From CAYJNO01 sp044432885 (GTDB lineage: Bacteria; Bacillota_I; Bacilli_A; Erysipelotrichales; Erysipelotrichaceae), in the NCBI GenBank assembly GCA_044432885.1, contig JAWXUG010000107.1:1-5588 (forward strand): 5,588 nt of DNA, written 5' to 3'. Each line of letters starts with the position of its first letter. Position 1 is the first letter of the stretch. Position numbers and translations under genes: made by a program. The notes beneath the pieces are model-generated. The model did no database searches. It was not told the origin of the DNA and was given only the letters and a program-made list of their open reading frames with translations. Below, piece after piece: positions 5,501 to 5,588 of this stretch.

Positions 5501-5588
5501 ATGAAAATAATAGACTATGATGGTAAACAATTACTATCACCAAAAAAAGATTTAGTATTTAAGTATCTATTCGTTGATAAACCAAATA
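5501..5588 (+). CDS. Probable Rpn/PD-(D/E)XK nuclease family transposase-like protein, N-terminus only
   Basis: A perfect Shine-Dalgarno AGGAGGA (5488-5494) lies 6 bases before the ATG at 5501. The 29 visible codons read MKIIDYDGKQ, then LLSPKKDLVFKYLFVDKPN. The LLSPKxDxVFKxLF phrase is the usual opening of Rpn recombination-promoting nuclease / putative transposase proteins (PD-(D/E)XK fold), common in multiple copies in gut Firmicutes. The catalytic core lies beyond the window, so activity and intactness cannot be judged. The gene diverges from the YitT gene; the 125-base gap holds an AT-only inverted repeat (TTAAAA-TAA-TTTTAA, 5438-5452) and no convincing plus-strand promoter. Confidence 0.65.
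   Translation, partial: MKIIDYDGKQLLSPKKDLVFKYLFVDKPN

Noticed and set aside
1..5588. CRISPR array, tRNA, rRNA, riboswitch or insertion-sequence ends
   Set aside because: No regularly spaced repeats, cloverleaf or conserved RNA signatures, or terminal inverted repeats with target duplications were seen on either strand.

Overview
AT-rich, low-GC DNA with strong AGGAGG-type ribosome binding sites, sigma-A-like promoters and lipobox lipoproteins. This points to a Firmicutes (Bacillota) genome. The protein flavours (DUF3793, DUF2325, a YitT with DUF2179, a ZnuA with an Asp-rich third ligand region) suggest a gut clostridial or Erysipelotrichia-type anaerobe, but the exact lineage cannot be fixed from the window.

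Left part (1-1049, minus strand): a three-gene operon read right to left. It encodes a small DUF2325 protein, a DUF3793 protein overlapping it by 7 bases, and a flavodoxin cut by the left window edge. DUF3793 and DUF2325 have no established function. Flavodoxin is the classic iron-free substitute for ferredoxin, so the operon reads as a metal-limitation response.

Divergent control region (1050-1218): two palindromes of the form TTAGC-N4-GCTAA sit on the minus-strand core promoter, one between -35 and -10 and one at the start of the transcript. They look like operators for a DtxR/IdeR/MntR-type metalloregulator. A plus-strand promoter (TTGATA-17-TATAAT) drives the rightward operon, and a single half-site (TTAGCCTA) overlaps its -10.

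Centre (1219-4222, plus strand): a compact four-gene metal-uptake operon. It encodes a ZnuA-like lipoprotein with a His/Asp/Glu-rich loop built of three 11-residue repeats, a ZnuC-like ATPase, a ZnuB-like permease, and a small lipoprotein of unknown function with an acidic stalk and a Cys-Cys pair. Genes are 8 bases apart, overlapping by 8 bases, and 1 base apart, in that order. A perfect 30-base palindromic terminator follows (4247-4276). The substrate is most likely zinc.

Right part (4277-5588): a 30-codon gene for a tiny hydrophobic protein with its own promoter and strong ribosome binding site; a minus-strand YitT-family membrane protein; and, diverging from it, the first 29 codons of a probable Rpn/PD-(D/E)XK transposase-like nuclease cut by the right edge.

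The most interesting aspect is the back-to-back pairing of a metal-uptake operon with a flavodoxin/DUF2325/DUF3793 operon around shared palindromic sites. The uncharacterised fourth lipoprotein of the uptake operon and the tiny membrane protein are the next best candidates for new biology.
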